Shown here: positions 1-8,320 of the stretch, in pieces | Position numbering within the stretch: the first letter of the stretch is position 1 | How the letters are laid out: the number at the start of each line of letters is the position of its first letter | Assembly: GCA_946552115.1 (NCBI GenBank) | Contig: CAMNRH010000002.1 | Span: 62,001-126,000, forward strand | DNA: 64,000 bases | DNA from: an uncultured Lachnospiraceae bacterium | Lineage (GTDB): Bacteria > Bacillota > Clostridia > Lachnospirales > Lachnospiraceae | Direction of reading: 5' to 3' | Notes under the pieces: model-generated | Database searches by the model: none | The model's input: the letters and a program-made list of their open reading frames with translations, nothing else | Told to the model about the DNA's origin: nothing | Made by a program: the position numbers and the translations under genes

Positions 1-1062
1 GCTTTATTGTGCGCAAGCTTGGTGGCTACTATGGCAGTAGGCTGCAGCGGAGGAAGCAGCGAAAGCAGCAGTGATTCCGGCAATGACACAAAGCAGGAAG
101 CGGACAGCGGAAGCGACGAGGGCGGAAAGACTTACGCAATCGTAACAAAATCAGCAGGAAACCCGTTTAATGAGAAGACTGCGGAAGGTTTTCAGGAGGT
201 CATTGAGGCGCAGGGCGGCACAGCAATTGTAAAGCATCCGGAGGCGGCAACGGCAGATGCACAGGTATCCGTAATTCAGTCCTTGATTTCACAGGGCGTT
301 GATTCTATCTGTATCGCAGCAAATGACGAGAACGCACTCCAGGCAGCGCTTGAGGAAGCTATGGCGGCAGGAATTAAGGTATGCTGCGAGGATTCCAAGA
401 CAAATCCGGACAGCCGTCAGGTATTTGTAAACCAGGCTGGTATTACGGAAATCGGACAGTCTCTGATGGATGCCGTACTTGACATTTCCGGCGGAGAAGG
501 ACAGTGGGCGATTCTTTCTGCAACATCACAGGCAGCAAATCAGAATGCATGGATTGATTCTATGAAAGAAATCATGGAAAGCGACGATAAGTATTCAAAG
601 CTTGAACTGGTAGAGGTTGCTTACGGTGATGATGAGCCGCAGAAATCTACAGATCAGACACAGGCTCTGCTTGCAAAGTATCCGGACCTTAAAGTAATCT
701 GCGCACCGACAACGGTTGGTATCAATGCGGCGGCAAAGGTTCTTCAGGATGAGAAATCTTCCGTAAAGCTTACAGGTCTTGGACTTCCGTCCGAGATGGC
801 TGAGTATATCGGCGATGACGACGCACATTCCTGTCCATATATGTATCTGTGGAATCCGATTGACCTCGGACGTCTCGGGGCTTATACCTCCATCGCATTG
901 GTTGACGGAACGATTACAGGAGCAGAAGGCGACAAGTTTACAGCCGGAGACATGGGCGATTATGAAATCGTTAAGGCTGACGACGGCGGTACAGAGATGA
1001 TTCTCGGCGCACCGTTCAAATTTGATGCTTCTAACATTGACGAATGGAAAGACGTATATTAA
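1..1062 (+). CDS. Rhamnose-type sugar ABC transporter substrate-binding lipoprotein (5' end outside window)
   Basis: The reading frame is open to the first base, so the true start lies upstream. The visible N-terminus is the end of a lipoprotein signal peptide with the lipobox-like MAVGC; the Cys would be lipidated and the protein anchored outside the membrane. A Ser/Gly/Asp-rich linker follows, then a periplasmic-binding-protein type 1 domain of about 310 residues (starting near TYAIVTKSAGNPFN), the fold of ribose and rhamnose binding proteins. The rhamnose assignment rests mainly on the next gene, RhaM, since the binding-protein family alone does not fix the sugar. The permease and ATPase genes are expected upstream. 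There is no terminator directly after the stop, only a hairpin before rhaM, so the two are probably co-transcribed. Confidence 0.85.
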   Translation, partial: ALLCASLVATMAVGCSGGSSESSSDSGNDTKQEADSGSDEGGKTYAIVTKSAGNPFNEKTAEGFQEVIEAQGGTAIVKHPEAATADAQVSVIQSLISQGVDSICIAANDENALQAALEEAMAAGIKVCCEDSKTNPDSRQVFVNQAGITEIGQSLMDAVLDISGGEGQWAILSATSQAANQNAWIDSMKEIMESDDKYSKLELVEVAYGDDEPQKSTDQTQALLAKYPDLKVICAPTTVGINAAAKVLQDEKSSVKLTGLGLPSEMAEYIGDDDAHSCPYMYLWNPIDLGRLGAYTSIALVDGTITGAEGDKFTAGDMGDYEIVKADDGGTEMILGAPFKFDASNIDEWKDVY

Positions 1063-1099
1063 AATGAAAGTCTGACAGGGGAACTGTGACAGACAAATT

Positions 1100-1129
1100 A
1101 AGGAACGCGGATGAAGGTCTGCGTTCCTT
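1100..1129 (+). promoter_or_regulatory. Intercistronic hairpin between binding protein and rhaM
   Basis: The arms AAGGAACGCGGA and TCTGCGTTCCTT pair over 12 positions with one G-U wobble, around a 6-base loop. No T run follows, so it looks less like a terminator than like the 3' stabilising hairpin often found after highly expressed binding-protein genes in transport operons. The role is inferred. Confidence 0.55.
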
Positions 1130-1160
1130 AGTCGCTTAAAGAGGGAAAGGAGTGTGTTTT

Positions 1161-1475
1161 ATGATTCGGAAAGGATTTAAGATGAAGCTGTATCCGGGTA
1201 TGGCAGAGGAGTATGAAAAGCGTCACAATGAGCTCTGGCCGGAAATGCAGGATATGATTCATGAGCATGGAGGAAAAAACTATACGATATTTTTAGATAA
1301 GGAAACAAATGTACTCTATGGCTATATTGAGCTGGAGGATGCAAAAAAGTGGGCAGAGAGTGCAGATACTCCGATTAATCGGAAATGGTGGGATTTTATG
1401 GCGGATATTATGGATACCAATCCGGATAACAGCCCGGTAAGTACAGATCTTCTGGAGGTATTCCATTTGGATTAA
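1161..1475 (+). CDS. rhaM: L-rhamnose mutarotase
   Basis: This 104-residue protein interconverts the alpha and beta anomers of L-rhamnose, so that the isomerase receives the right form after import. The length equals that of E. coli RhaM, and hallmark stretches are present: MIRKGFKM at the start, EEYEKRHNELWPEM, RKWWDFMADIM and NPDNSPVS near the end. These carry the family's His, Tyr and double-Trp active-site residues. The ATG at 1161 is preferred over an in-frame GTG at 1152, because it has GGAG 8 bases upstream and gives the family's usual N-terminus. It follows the sugar-binding lipoprotein and probably ends the transport operon. Confidence 0.95.
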   Translation: MIRKGFKMKLYPGMAEEYEKRHNELWPEMQDMIHEHGGKNYTIFLDKETNVLYGYIELEDAKKWAESADTPINRKWWDFMADIMDTNPDNSPVSTDLLEVFHLD

Positions 1476-1502
1476 AAATCATTAGTTGGAACTGGCTATA
1501 CC

Positions 1503-1555
1503 AAATACCAATATCTTCTTGTGTGGCTATTGTGCACAAAAAGATATTGGTATTT
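1503..1555 (+). terminator. Long hairpin, probable terminator of the rhamnose operon
   Basis: A perfect 15-base stem (AAATACCAATATCTT with AAGATATTGGTATTT) carries a further TTGTG/CACAA pairing inside. The T-rich tract after it is weak (TATTTCTGTTATT). It sits 27 bases after the rhaM stop and before the promoter of the next unit, so it would separate the two transcripts. Confidence 0.6.
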
Positions 1556-1586
1556 CTGTTATTATCAACGAAAAATATGACATAAA

Positions 1587-1616
1587 TTGACAAATAATCG
1601 GATGAAATAGTATAAT
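1587..1616 (+). promoter_or_regulatory. Sigma-A promoter of the oxidoreductase/membrane protein operon
   Basis: TTGACA at 1587 and TATAAT at 1611 are both perfect consensus, with an 18-base spacer. Transcription would start near 1623. Confidence 0.8.
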
Positions 1617-1627
1617 GTGAAAAAGAT

Positions 1628-1640
1628 AACCAAATTGGTT
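1628..1640 (+). promoter_or_regulatory. 13-base palindrome at the transcription start, candidate operator
   Basis: AACCAA-A-TTGGTT is a perfect dyad with a single central base, lying about 5 to 17 bases after the predicted start of transcription. A repressor bound here would block the strong promoter. The GntR/FadR-type regulator at 5528-6235 is the nearest candidate, but I found no second copy of the site at its own promoter. Confidence 0.45.
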
Positions 1641-1699
1641 CAGCCAGATTGAGGGATAATGTGAGATAAAATCTGGGAATGAGAGAAGGAGTGGTGCGA

Positions 1700-4399
1700 A
1701 TGGCAGAGACAAGAGAGTTAATTATTAAGCTCGGTCAGAAGATTACCGACAGGATTGGTCACAAGGTGACCGCAGAAGATCCGGAGTACTGGGGTCTTGT
1801 CGGGATTGTCACAGACGAGATGGCAGAGACGGCGCTTAAGATGAAAGTGCGTAAGCCGGTGACGTTTCCTCAGCTTTTGTCCATGACAGGCAAGAGCGAG
1901 GAAGAGCTTCAGAAGCTTCTTGACAAAATGTGTGAAGTGGGACTGGTGGAATATAACTGGGAGAACCCGGCCCATGAAAAGCAGTATGTGCTTCCGATGT
2001 TTGTACCGGGAAGTGCAGAATTTGCGGTTATGAACAAAAAACAGCTCGAAGAGCATCCGGAGCTGGGACGGTTTTTTGAGCGGATGTCAAGGCTTCCTCT
2101 TGAGAAAGTAACTCCGATGGTTCCTCCGGGAGGTGCAGGAATCGGCATGCATGTCATCCCTGTGGAAAAAGCGATTGAGTCGGTCAATCAGTCGATTGAT
2201 ATTGAGCATATTTCCCATTGGATGAAAAAGTATGAGGGGAAATACGCGGCAAGTCCCTGTTCCTGCCGTATGGCGGTTAAGACCTATGACGAGGGGTGTG
2301 CGGACGACCCGGAGGATTGGTGTATTGCAGTGGGCGATATGGCAGATTATGTGGTGGAGACGCAGAAAGGGGGACGGTATATTACATACGACGAGGCGAT
2401 GGATATTTTAAAGCGTGCGGAAGATAACGGATTCGTGCATCAGATAACGAATATTGACGGGGAAAATAAAATCTTTGCCATTTGCAATTGCAATGTGAAT
2501 GTTTGTTATGCGCTTCGTACGTCCCAGCTTTTTAATACGCCGAATATGTCCCGCTCCGCTTATGTAGCGAAGGTTACGAAAGAGGACTGCGTTGCCTGCG
2601 GACGGTGTGTGGAGTATTGTCCGGCAGGAGCCGTAAAACTGGGACAAAAGCTTTGTACGAAAGATGGGGAGGTCCGTTATCCGAAGCACGAGCTTCCGGA
2701 CGCATCGTCATGGGGACCGGAAAAGTGGGATGAGGATTATCGGGATAAGAATCGGATTAACTGCTATGATACCGGAACGGCGCCGTGCAAGACGGCCTGT
2801 CCCGCCCATATTGCGGTACAGGGATATTTGAAAAAAGCAGCACAGGGGAAATATACAGAGGCGCTTGCCCTCATTAAAAAGGAAAATCCTTTTCCGGCAG
2901 TGTGTGGGCATATTTGCAACCGGCGGTGCGAGGACGCATGCACCCGAGGTACTGTAGATGAACCGATTGCCATTGACGAGGTGAAGAAATTCATTGCGAG
3001 ACAGGATTTGGATGCGAAGACGCGTTATATTCCTCGGATTATCCCGCCTACAAGCGGAAGGCTTTTCGATGAAAGGATAGCAATTATCGGCGCAGGCCCT
3101 GCGGGCTTATCCTGTGCATATTATCTGGCGGAAAAGGGCTATAAGCCTATGGTATTTGAAAAAAATGAAAAGCCGGGCGGCATGCTTGTATATGGAATCC
3201 CGTCTTTTAAGCTTGAAAAGGATGTAGTGGCCTCCGAGATTGATGTGATGCGTCAAATGGGCGTAGAGATTCGGTGCGGCGTTGAGGTCGGAAAGGATAT
3301 TACGCTTGAGGAGCTGAGAAATCAGGGGTACAAAGCCTTTTATATTGCGATTGGCTGTCAGGCCGGAAGAAAGGCAGGAATCCCCGGCGAGGACAGCGAC
3401 GGCGTTATGACGGCGGTAGAGCTTCTCAGAAAGGCGGGAGAAGATGAGAGCTTCCCGGTAAAAGGAAAGGCCGTTATCGTCGGCGGAGGCAATGTGGCAA
3501 TTGATGCGGCGAGAGTAAGCCATCGGTTAGGAGCATCGGAGGTATCCATGTACTGCCTTGAGAGCCGTAATATTATGCCCGCCTCAAAGGAGGAAATTGA
3601 GGAGGCGGAGGAAGAAAGCGTTCAGATACACTGCGGCTGGGGCCCGAAAGAAATTCTGAGCGAAAACGGAAAAGTGACGGGAATCGTGTTCAAAAAATGT
3701 ATTTCCGTGTTTGATGAGAATCATCGTTTTGCGCCGGAATATAATGAGGAAGAAACGGTAACCGTGGCATGCGAGCATGTATTTATGAGTATTGGACAAA
3801 GCATCGTGTGGGGAGATTTACTGAAAGGTTCCAGGGTGGAGCTCGGACGTGGGAACGGCGCGGCCGCAGATGCGCTTACTTATCAGACGAAAGAGCCGGA
3901 TATTTTTGTCGGGGGCGACGTCTATACAGGACCGAAGTTTGCGATTGACGCCATTGCGGCCGGAAAGGAAGGGGCGGTATCGATTCACAGGTATGTGCAG
4001 CCTCACAGCAGTTTGACAATTGGACGAAACCGCCGTCAGTTTATCGAGCTAAATAAGGAAAATATTGTACTGGATGAGTATGACGCCTCTGCCAGACAGA
4101 TACGCGGCAGAAATGAGGAGATTGATCCGCATAAATCTTTCAGACACCCGCATAAGACGTTCACGGAAGAGCAGGTACGGATTGAGACGGCAAGATGTCT
4201 GGGCTGCGGAGCCTCTGTTGTAGATGAAAATAAATGCATCGGCTGCGGTATCTGTACGACAAAATGTGAATTCGATGCGATTCATCTATACCGCGACAAC
4301 CCGAAGTGCAGCAAAATGTATGCTTCGGAGGATAAATTTAAGGCGATTCTCCCTTACGCGCTGAAACGGGGAATCAAAATAAAATTCGGTAAGAAGTAA
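1700..4399 (+). CDS. Multidomain FAD/NAD(P)-dependent oxidoreductase with iron-sulphur domains (GltD-like core)
   Basis: An 899-residue predicted cytosolic electron-transfer protein. In order: a winged-helix-like N-terminus (about 1-100); a Cys-rich region (C187, C189, C200, C208, C262, C264, C269); a 4Fe-4S ferredoxin motif CVACGRCVEYCP at 297-308; a GltD-type segment with its own Cys clusters; an FAD Rossmann motif (GAGPAG at 464); an NAD(P) motif (VGGGNVAIDAA around 595); and a C-terminal cluster motif (C846, C849, C852, C856). The core resembles glutamate synthase small subunits and NfnB-like proteins. The physiological substrate is not visible. ATG 1700 is chosen over ATG 1679 because GAAGGAG lies 8 bases before it. 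The membrane protein follows 20 bases later, which suggests a membrane-linked redox unit. Confidence 0.8.
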   Translation: MAETRELIIKLGQKITDRIGHKVTAEDPEYWGLVGIVTDEMAETALKMKVRKPVTFPQLLSMTGKSEEELQKLLDKMCEVGLVEYNWENPAHEKQYVLPMFVPGSAEFAVMNKKQLEEHPELGRFFERMSRLPLEKVTPMVPPGGAGIGMHVIPVEKAIESVNQSIDIEHISHWMKKYEGKYAASPCSCRMAVKTYDEGCADDPEDWCIAVGDMADYVVETQKGGRYITYDEAMDILKRAEDNGFVHQITNIDGENKIFAICNCNVNVCYALRTSQLFNTPNMSRSAYVAKVTKEDCVACGRCVEYCPAGAVKLGQKLCTKDGEVRYPKHELPDASSWGPEKWDEDYRDKNRINCYDTGTAPCKTACPAHIAVQGYLKKAAQGKYTEALALIKKENPFPAVCGHICNRRCEDACTRGTVDEPIAIDEVKKFIARQDLDAKTRYIPRIIPPTSGRLFDERIAIIGAGPAGLSCAYYLAEKGYKPMVFEKNEKPGGMLVYGIPSFKLEKDVVASEIDVMRQMGVEIRCGVEVGKDITLEELRNQGYKAFYIAIGCQAGRKAGIPGEDSDGVMTAVELLRKAGEDESFPVKGKAVIVGGGNVAIDAARVSHRLGASEVSMYCLESRNIMPASKEEIEEAEEESVQIHCGWGPKEILSENGKVTGIVFKKCISVFDENHRFAPEYNEEETVTVACEHVFMSIGQSIVWGDLLKGSRVELGRGNGAAADALTYQTKEPDIFVGGDVYTGPKFAIDAIAAGKEGAVSIHRYVQPHSSLTIGRNRRQFIELNKENIVLDEYDASARQIRGRNEEIDPHKSFRHPHKTFTEEQVRIETARCLGCGASVVDENKCIGCGICTTKCEFDAIHLYRDNPKCSKMYASEDKFKAILPYALKRGIKIKFGKK

Positions 4400-4419
4400 G
4401 GACAAAGGAGGAATGAAAC

Positions 4420-5460
4420 ATGTTATTTCAAATTTACGGCGATGGGGCGGGCTGGCAGCTGCTTGGCTGGGTACTTGTTTTTACGGGACTGGTTTTGGCA
4501 AACGAAGTGGCGCGCCGTACAAAGCAGGGAGGAATTTTCTGTTTTTTAATTCTTCCAGCAATTTTAACGATATATTTTATCGCGATTTACGTCAGCGCCG
4601 CAGGCGGCGCACAATGGGCGCTTAATAACCCGACATATGTACATATGAGCAGCTGGTTTCATTATGCGAAGCTTTATGCGGCGACTGCCGGCTGTATCGG
4701 GTTTATGATGCTGAAGTACAAATGGAGTATCGGAAAGACGGAATGGTTTAAGGTGTTCCCGTTTGTAATCGTTGCAATTAATATTCTGATTGCGGTAGTC
4801 AGCGATTTTGAGTCCGGTGTGAGAGGCGCGATGGCGCTTAAGGAATTCGGTGACCGGTGGTGGCTGTCCTCCGAGAATGTATGGCTTTACGGCGGCTGGT
4901 GGAACTGGGTGAACGGTATCGCAGGTATTTTGAATATTCTCTGTATGACAGGCTGGTGGGGAATCTATTCTTCTAAGGATAAAAAGGATATGCTGTGGCC
5001 GGATATGACATGGTGCTTTATTATCGCTTATGATTTGTGGAACTTTGAGTATACGTACAATAACCTGACAACACATGCATGGTACTGCGGTCTGGCGCTT
5101 CTTCTTGCACCGACATTTGCCAATGCCCTGTGGAATAAAGGCGGATGGATTCAGAACAGGGCTAACACATTGGCGCTTTGGTGCATGTTTGCACAGGTAT
5201 TCCCATTGTTCCAGGATGCGAGCCGCTTTACAACGATACCGACCCTCTATGCAGACGGATTTATGGATCCGGCTGTAAGACCGACGGCAGCGGACCCGAC
5301 TATGCAGGGTGTTGTGGCGATTATTGCACTGGCGGCAAATGTGCTCTGTTTTGCAGTTATTATTAAGAGAGCGAAAGAACAGAAAAAGAATCCGTATAAG
5401 CAGGAAATTTTTACGGATCAGAGAGATTTTAAGCTTGCGATGGCAAGAGCTGAGGAGTAA
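4420..5460 (+). CDS. Multipass membrane protein of unknown function, partner of the oxidoreductase
   Basis: 346 residues, mostly hydrophobic, with about eight to nine membrane-spanning segments. It is unusually rich in Trp (for example GGWWNWVNG and TGWWGIY), and a short charged C-terminal tail faces a compartment I cannot assign. I think it belongs to a conserved anaerobe family of unknown function (possibly the one called DUF5692), but I could not check. The start has AGGAGG 8 bases upstream. It lies 20 bases after the flavo-iron-sulphur oxidoreductase, so the pair is almost certainly one operon. It could be a quinone-linked or transport partner. Both ideas are inference. Confidence 0.7.
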   Translation: MLFQIYGDGAGWQLLGWVLVFTGLVLANEVARRTKQGGIFCFLILPAILTIYFIAIYVSAAGGAQWALNNPTYVHMSSWFHYAKLYAATAGCIGFMMLKYKWSIGKTEWFKVFPFVIVAINILIAVVSDFESGVRGAMALKEFGDRWWLSSENVWLYGGWWNWVNGIAGILNILCMTGWWGIYSSKDKKDMLWPDMTWCFIIAYDLWNFEYTYNNLTTHAWYCGLALLLAPTFANALWNKGGWIQNRANTLALWCMFAQVFPLFQDASRFTTIPTLYADGFMDPAVRPTAADPTMQGVVAIIALAANVLCFAVIIKRAKEQKKNPYKQEIFTDQRDFKLAMARAEE

Positions 5461-5491
5461 TATAGGAATCAACGGAAGGCAGCGGCAGAAT

Positions 5492-5516
5492 TAAAAAACG
5501 GCGGGGAGTTCCTGCC
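5492..5516 (-). terminator. Probable terminator of the GntR-type gene
   Basis: On the minus strand, GGCAGG and CCCGCC pair (one mismatch) around a 5-base loop, followed by GTTTTTTAA. A larger imperfect pairing of GGCAGCGGCAGA near 5479 with the 3' end of the regulator gene could also form. Confidence 0.5.
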
Positions 5517-5527
5517 ATTAAAAAAAA

Positions 5528-6235
5528 TCAGTCATAATAAATCTGCCGGCTGCCGCTGATGCATTCATTTAAAGAGGTATGAATCCACTCAAGAGCACCC
5601 TCCGTATCGTGATCGCGAATATGGGTCCATAGCCTGTAGTTGCTTTCATAGAGCGTCCGGATACCGTAAAGGTCGCAGAAGCGCTCCCACATTGTAAAGA
5701 CAGGGGCTCGGAAAGATTGGAAGATCAGGGGAATCAGGGTGTTTCCGGACATGAGCGCGAATTCGTGCTGAAATTCAAAGGCGGCGCGGATGGCGGTGCC
5801 GGTGTCCGAAGCTTTTTTTATCTGTTCGATGATTTCATACAATGTCCGGATATCATCATCCGTGATTTTGCTTATACATAGCTGGGCGGCGAGGCTGTCA
5901 AGGGCGATGCGCACCTCAAAGATAGAACGGATTTCATCGTTCCGGATGCGGCCGCCGTTGTATTTCATAATGGACATAAGGGTATCAAGGGTTCCTTTTC
6001 TGCGGTAATCCGCAACATATGTGCCGCTTCGCGGCTTTACAATGAGGAAGCCTTTTTTTTCAAGCTCATTAATGCCGTTGTTTACGACGGCGCGGCTTAC
6101 CTGCATCATTTCTGCAAGCTGCCGCTCAGGAGGAAGCCTTTCGCCGATTTTAAGCTTTCCGGATAGAATCGAATGTTCCAATTGTTCTACAAAAAGCTCT
6201 CTGAGGGACGGAGAGCTGATTTTCTGAAATTCCAT
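5528..6235 (-). CDS. GntR-family transcriptional regulator, FadR/FCD subfamily
   Basis: A 235-residue DNA-binding protein. Residues about 8-78 are a winged helix-turn-helix with the GntR signature (RLPPERQLAEMMQVSR followed by the wing PRSGTYV). Residues about 95-230 form an all-helical FCD ligand-binding domain. Such regulators usually sense a small carboxylate or sugar acid and control a neighbouring catabolic operon. The internal ATG at 6235 was chosen because the 37-residue upstream extension is not GntR-like. It faces the oxidoreductase/membrane protein operon tail to tail and diverges from the ParB-like/BMP gene, so it may control either. Confidence 0.85.
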   Translation of the reverse strand: MEFQKISSPSLRELFVEQLEHSILSGKLKIGERLPPERQLAEMMQVSRAVVNNGINELEKKGFLIVKPRSGTYVADYRRKGTLDTLMSIMKYNGGRIRNDEIRSIFEVRIALDSLAAQLCISKITDDDIRTLYEIIEQIKKASDTGTAIRAAFEFQHEFALMSGNTLIPLIFQSFRAPVFTMWERFCDLYGIRTLYESNYRLWTHIRDHDTEGALEWIHTSLNECISGSRQIYYD

Positions 6236-6259
6236 AAAAATACCCCGCTTTCTAATTTT

Positions 6260-6288
6260 ATTATAGAGAGAAACAGGAATAAAATCAA
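6260..6288 (-). promoter_or_regulatory. Promoter of the GntR-type gene
   Basis: On the minus strand, TTGATT (6288-6283) and TATAAT (6265-6260) are separated by 17 bases. The start codon lies about 25 bases downstream. Confidence 0.65.
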
Positions 6289-6307
6289 TGAAAAAGATAA
6301 ATGATGT

Positions 6308-6336
6308 TTGCGAATGGAATGGGAATGGTGTATACT
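6308..6336 (+). promoter_or_regulatory. Promoter of the ParB-like/BMP fusion gene
   Basis: TTGCGA at 6308 and TATACT at 6331 with a 17-base spacer. The spacer is occupied by a GAATGG-rich repeat that recurs at the start codon. Confidence 0.65.
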
Positions 6337-6382
6337 TGACCTGCAAAGAAAGACAATAATAAAAAATGGAATGGAGAATGGT
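6313..6382 (+). repeat. Pair of 17/18-base direct repeats around the promoter and start codon
   Basis: AATGGAATGGGAATGGT at 6313-6329 lies in the promoter spacer. AATGGAATGGAGAATGGT at 6365-6382 ends just before the chosen ATG. The copies differ by one inserted base and start 52 bases apart, close to five helical turns. This looks like a two-site operator; the protein is unknown. Confidence 0.5.
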
Positions 6383-8311
6383 ATGGCGTTAGAAGATTAT
6401 GTAAAGGCTTATCGGCTTGGAAAAAGGGATTATCAGTACCGTATGCTTCACGGAATGCAGCCTACCGTACAGGTTTTAGACGATATTCTTCCGGGACGTG
6501 GAACTTATTCCGAGGTATCGCTCGGTCTTGTTCAGATTCCGATTGACCAGATCGCAGGAACAAAAACGGGCGGAAGAAGCAGTGCATTTGCCGGCAATTT
6601 TATGCCTATTTTAAGAGAGAATACGGAATTTGCATCAAAATGGGCAAGTTTAAGCACCAGTCATATAGAGGAAGGAATTCGTGAGCCGATTAAAGCCTAC
6701 GAATATATGAATAAATTTTATGTATTGGAAGGAAATAAGCGGGTCAGCGTTATGAAATATTTCGGCGTTGCGGCGGTTCCGGGCGTTGTTACCAGAATTG
6801 TTCCGAGACGGACGGAGGAGAAAGAAAATAAGATTTATTATGAATTTATGGATTTCTATGAGTTGTCCAGGGTAAACTATATCTGGTTTTCTGAAGAGGG
6901 AAGCTTTGCAAAGCTTCAGGAGGCAGTCGGGAAAAAAGAGGGAGAGGTCTGGTCTGAGGATGATAAGCTTACTTTCAGCTCGATTTACCGCAGATTTAGC
7001 GCTGAATATAAGCAGATTAACGAATCGAAAAAGGGAGATAATGAGCTGTCGGTTCTTTTAGGGGATGCCTTTTTGTCTTTTATTACTTTATACGGGTATG
7101 ACGCTGCTTATGATATGACGACGAAAGAGCTGAAAACTTTGATTGCCGACAGCTGGGAGGAATTTAAGCTTTTAGAGAAAAAGGATGAATCCGTTGATTT
7201 GAAGCTGGCTCCGAATAATGAGAAAAAGCCGCTTTTGAATCTGCTTCTTCCTACGGGAATGACAAAGCTTAAAATTGGATTTGTCTATGCAAAAACAATG
7301 TCCTCTTCCGCGTGGACCTATGCACATGAGCTTGGCAGGCTTTATCTTGAACAGGCGTTTCCGGAGAAGGTCAGTACCGTGTATTATGATAATGTGACTG
7401 AGGAATCGGCGGACGGGGTGATTGAGAAAGTGATTCGGGACGGATGTGATCTGATTTTTACAACGTCGCCTGCATTTGTACAGGCGAGTGTAAAGGCTGC
7501 GATTGCACATCCGGATGTCAGAATTTTAAATTGTTCTTTAAATACGTCCCATCGGTATATCAGAACCTATTATGCGCGTATGCATGAGGCGAAATTTTTA
7601 ATGGGCGCAATTGCGGGCGCGATGGCGGAAAATAATAAGCTTGCCTATGTTGCTGATCTGCCGATTTACGGCTCTATTGCAAATATCAACGCATTTGCGC
7701 TTGGGGCAAAGATGATTAATCCCCGCGCGGAGATATATTTGGAGTGGTCCTCCTTGAAGGATCAGGATATTTATGAAAATATACGGAAAACGGGTGCGAG
7801 CTGCATCTCCGGAAAGGATATGGTAATTCCGGAGGAATCCTCCCGGTATTTCGGTCTTTATACGCTGGAGAATGACTGGCCGAGAAGTCTTGCCATGCCT
7901 TTGTGGCACTGGGGGAAATTTTATGAGCGCCTTGTCCGTACGATTATGGACGGGACATGGAAATATGACGACAAATCCTCGGAGAAAAAGGCAATTAATT
8001 ACTGGTGGGGAATGTCTTCGGATGTGATTGATGTCATATGCTCGAAAAATCTTCCGATAGGAACCAGGCGTCTGGTAGACCTTTTAAAGGATACGATTAG
8101 CAGGGGAGAATTTAACCCGTTCTCAGGAATTTTATATTCGCAGGAGGGTGTAGTTCAGGGCGATCCGAATGTGAGCCTTACTCCGGAGCAGATTGCAAAG
8201 ATGGATTGGCTCGCCGAAAATGTAATCGGCTCGCTTCCGGAGGAGTATGAGCTTCAGGAGCAGGCAAAGCCTGCGGTATTGCAGCAGGGAGTAAAGAAAA
8301 AGGAAGGTTAA
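6383..8311 (+). CDS. Cytosolic fusion of a ParB-like domain and a BMP (nucleoside-binding lipoprotein type) domain
   Basis: 642 residues with no signal peptide, lipobox or membrane segment. Residues about 45-155 resemble a ParB/Srx-like fold: a VQIPIDQIAGT strand, then YVLEGNKRVSVMKYFG, which corresponds to the ParB GxHR-type loop. Residues about 320-600 match the BMP/PnrA family (KIGFVYAKTMSSSAWTYAHELGR at the start), which normally binds purine nucleosides outside the cell. Without an export signal, this copy would work inside, perhaps as a nucleotide or nucleoside sensor. ATG 6383 has GGAG 6 bases upstream; ATG 6371 is an alternative. A metallophosphoesterase gene starts 9 bases after the stop, so the two form one operon. 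Confidence 0.7.
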   Translation: MALEDYVKAYRLGKRDYQYRMLHGMQPTVQVLDDILPGRGTYSEVSLGLVQIPIDQIAGTKTGGRSSAFAGNFMPILRENTEFASKWASLSTSHIEEGIREPIKAYEYMNKFYVLEGNKRVSVMKYFGVAAVPGVVTRIVPRRTEEKENKIYYEFMDFYELSRVNYIWFSEEGSFAKLQEAVGKKEGEVWSEDDKLTFSSIYRRFSAEYKQINESKKGDNELSVLLGDAFLSFITLYGYDAAYDMTTKELKTLIADSWEEFKLLEKKDESVDLKLAPNNEKKPLLNLLLPTGMTKLKIGFVYAKTMSSSAWTYAHELGRLYLEQAFPEKVSTVYYDNVTEESADGVIEKVIRDGCDLIFTTSPAFVQASVKAAIAHPDVRILNCSLNTSHRYIRTYYARMHEAKFLMGAIAGAMAENNKLAYVADLPIYGSIANINAFALGAKMINPRAEIYLEWSSLKDQDIYENIRKTGASCISGKDMVIPEESSRYFGLYTLENDWPRSLAMPLWHWGKFYERLVRTIMDGTWKYDDKSSEKKAINYWWGMSSDVIDVICSKNLPIGTRRLVDLLKDTISRGEFNPFSGILYSQEGVVQGDPNVSLTPEQIAKMDWLAENVIGSLPEEYELQEQAKPAVLQQGVKKKEG

Positions 8312-8320
8312 GATTCACTT

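Noticed and set aside
1152-1160. GTG start of rhaM and similar upstream extensions of other genes (for example 1679, 11962, 17013, 17814, 44299)
   Set aside because: Internal ATGs have better ribosome-site spacing and give the family-typical N-termini.
4564-5472. A 302-codon open frame on the minus strand
   Set aside because: It lies opposite the membrane protein gene, is very rich in Arg, Cys and His as expected for a shadow frame, and has no ribosome site.
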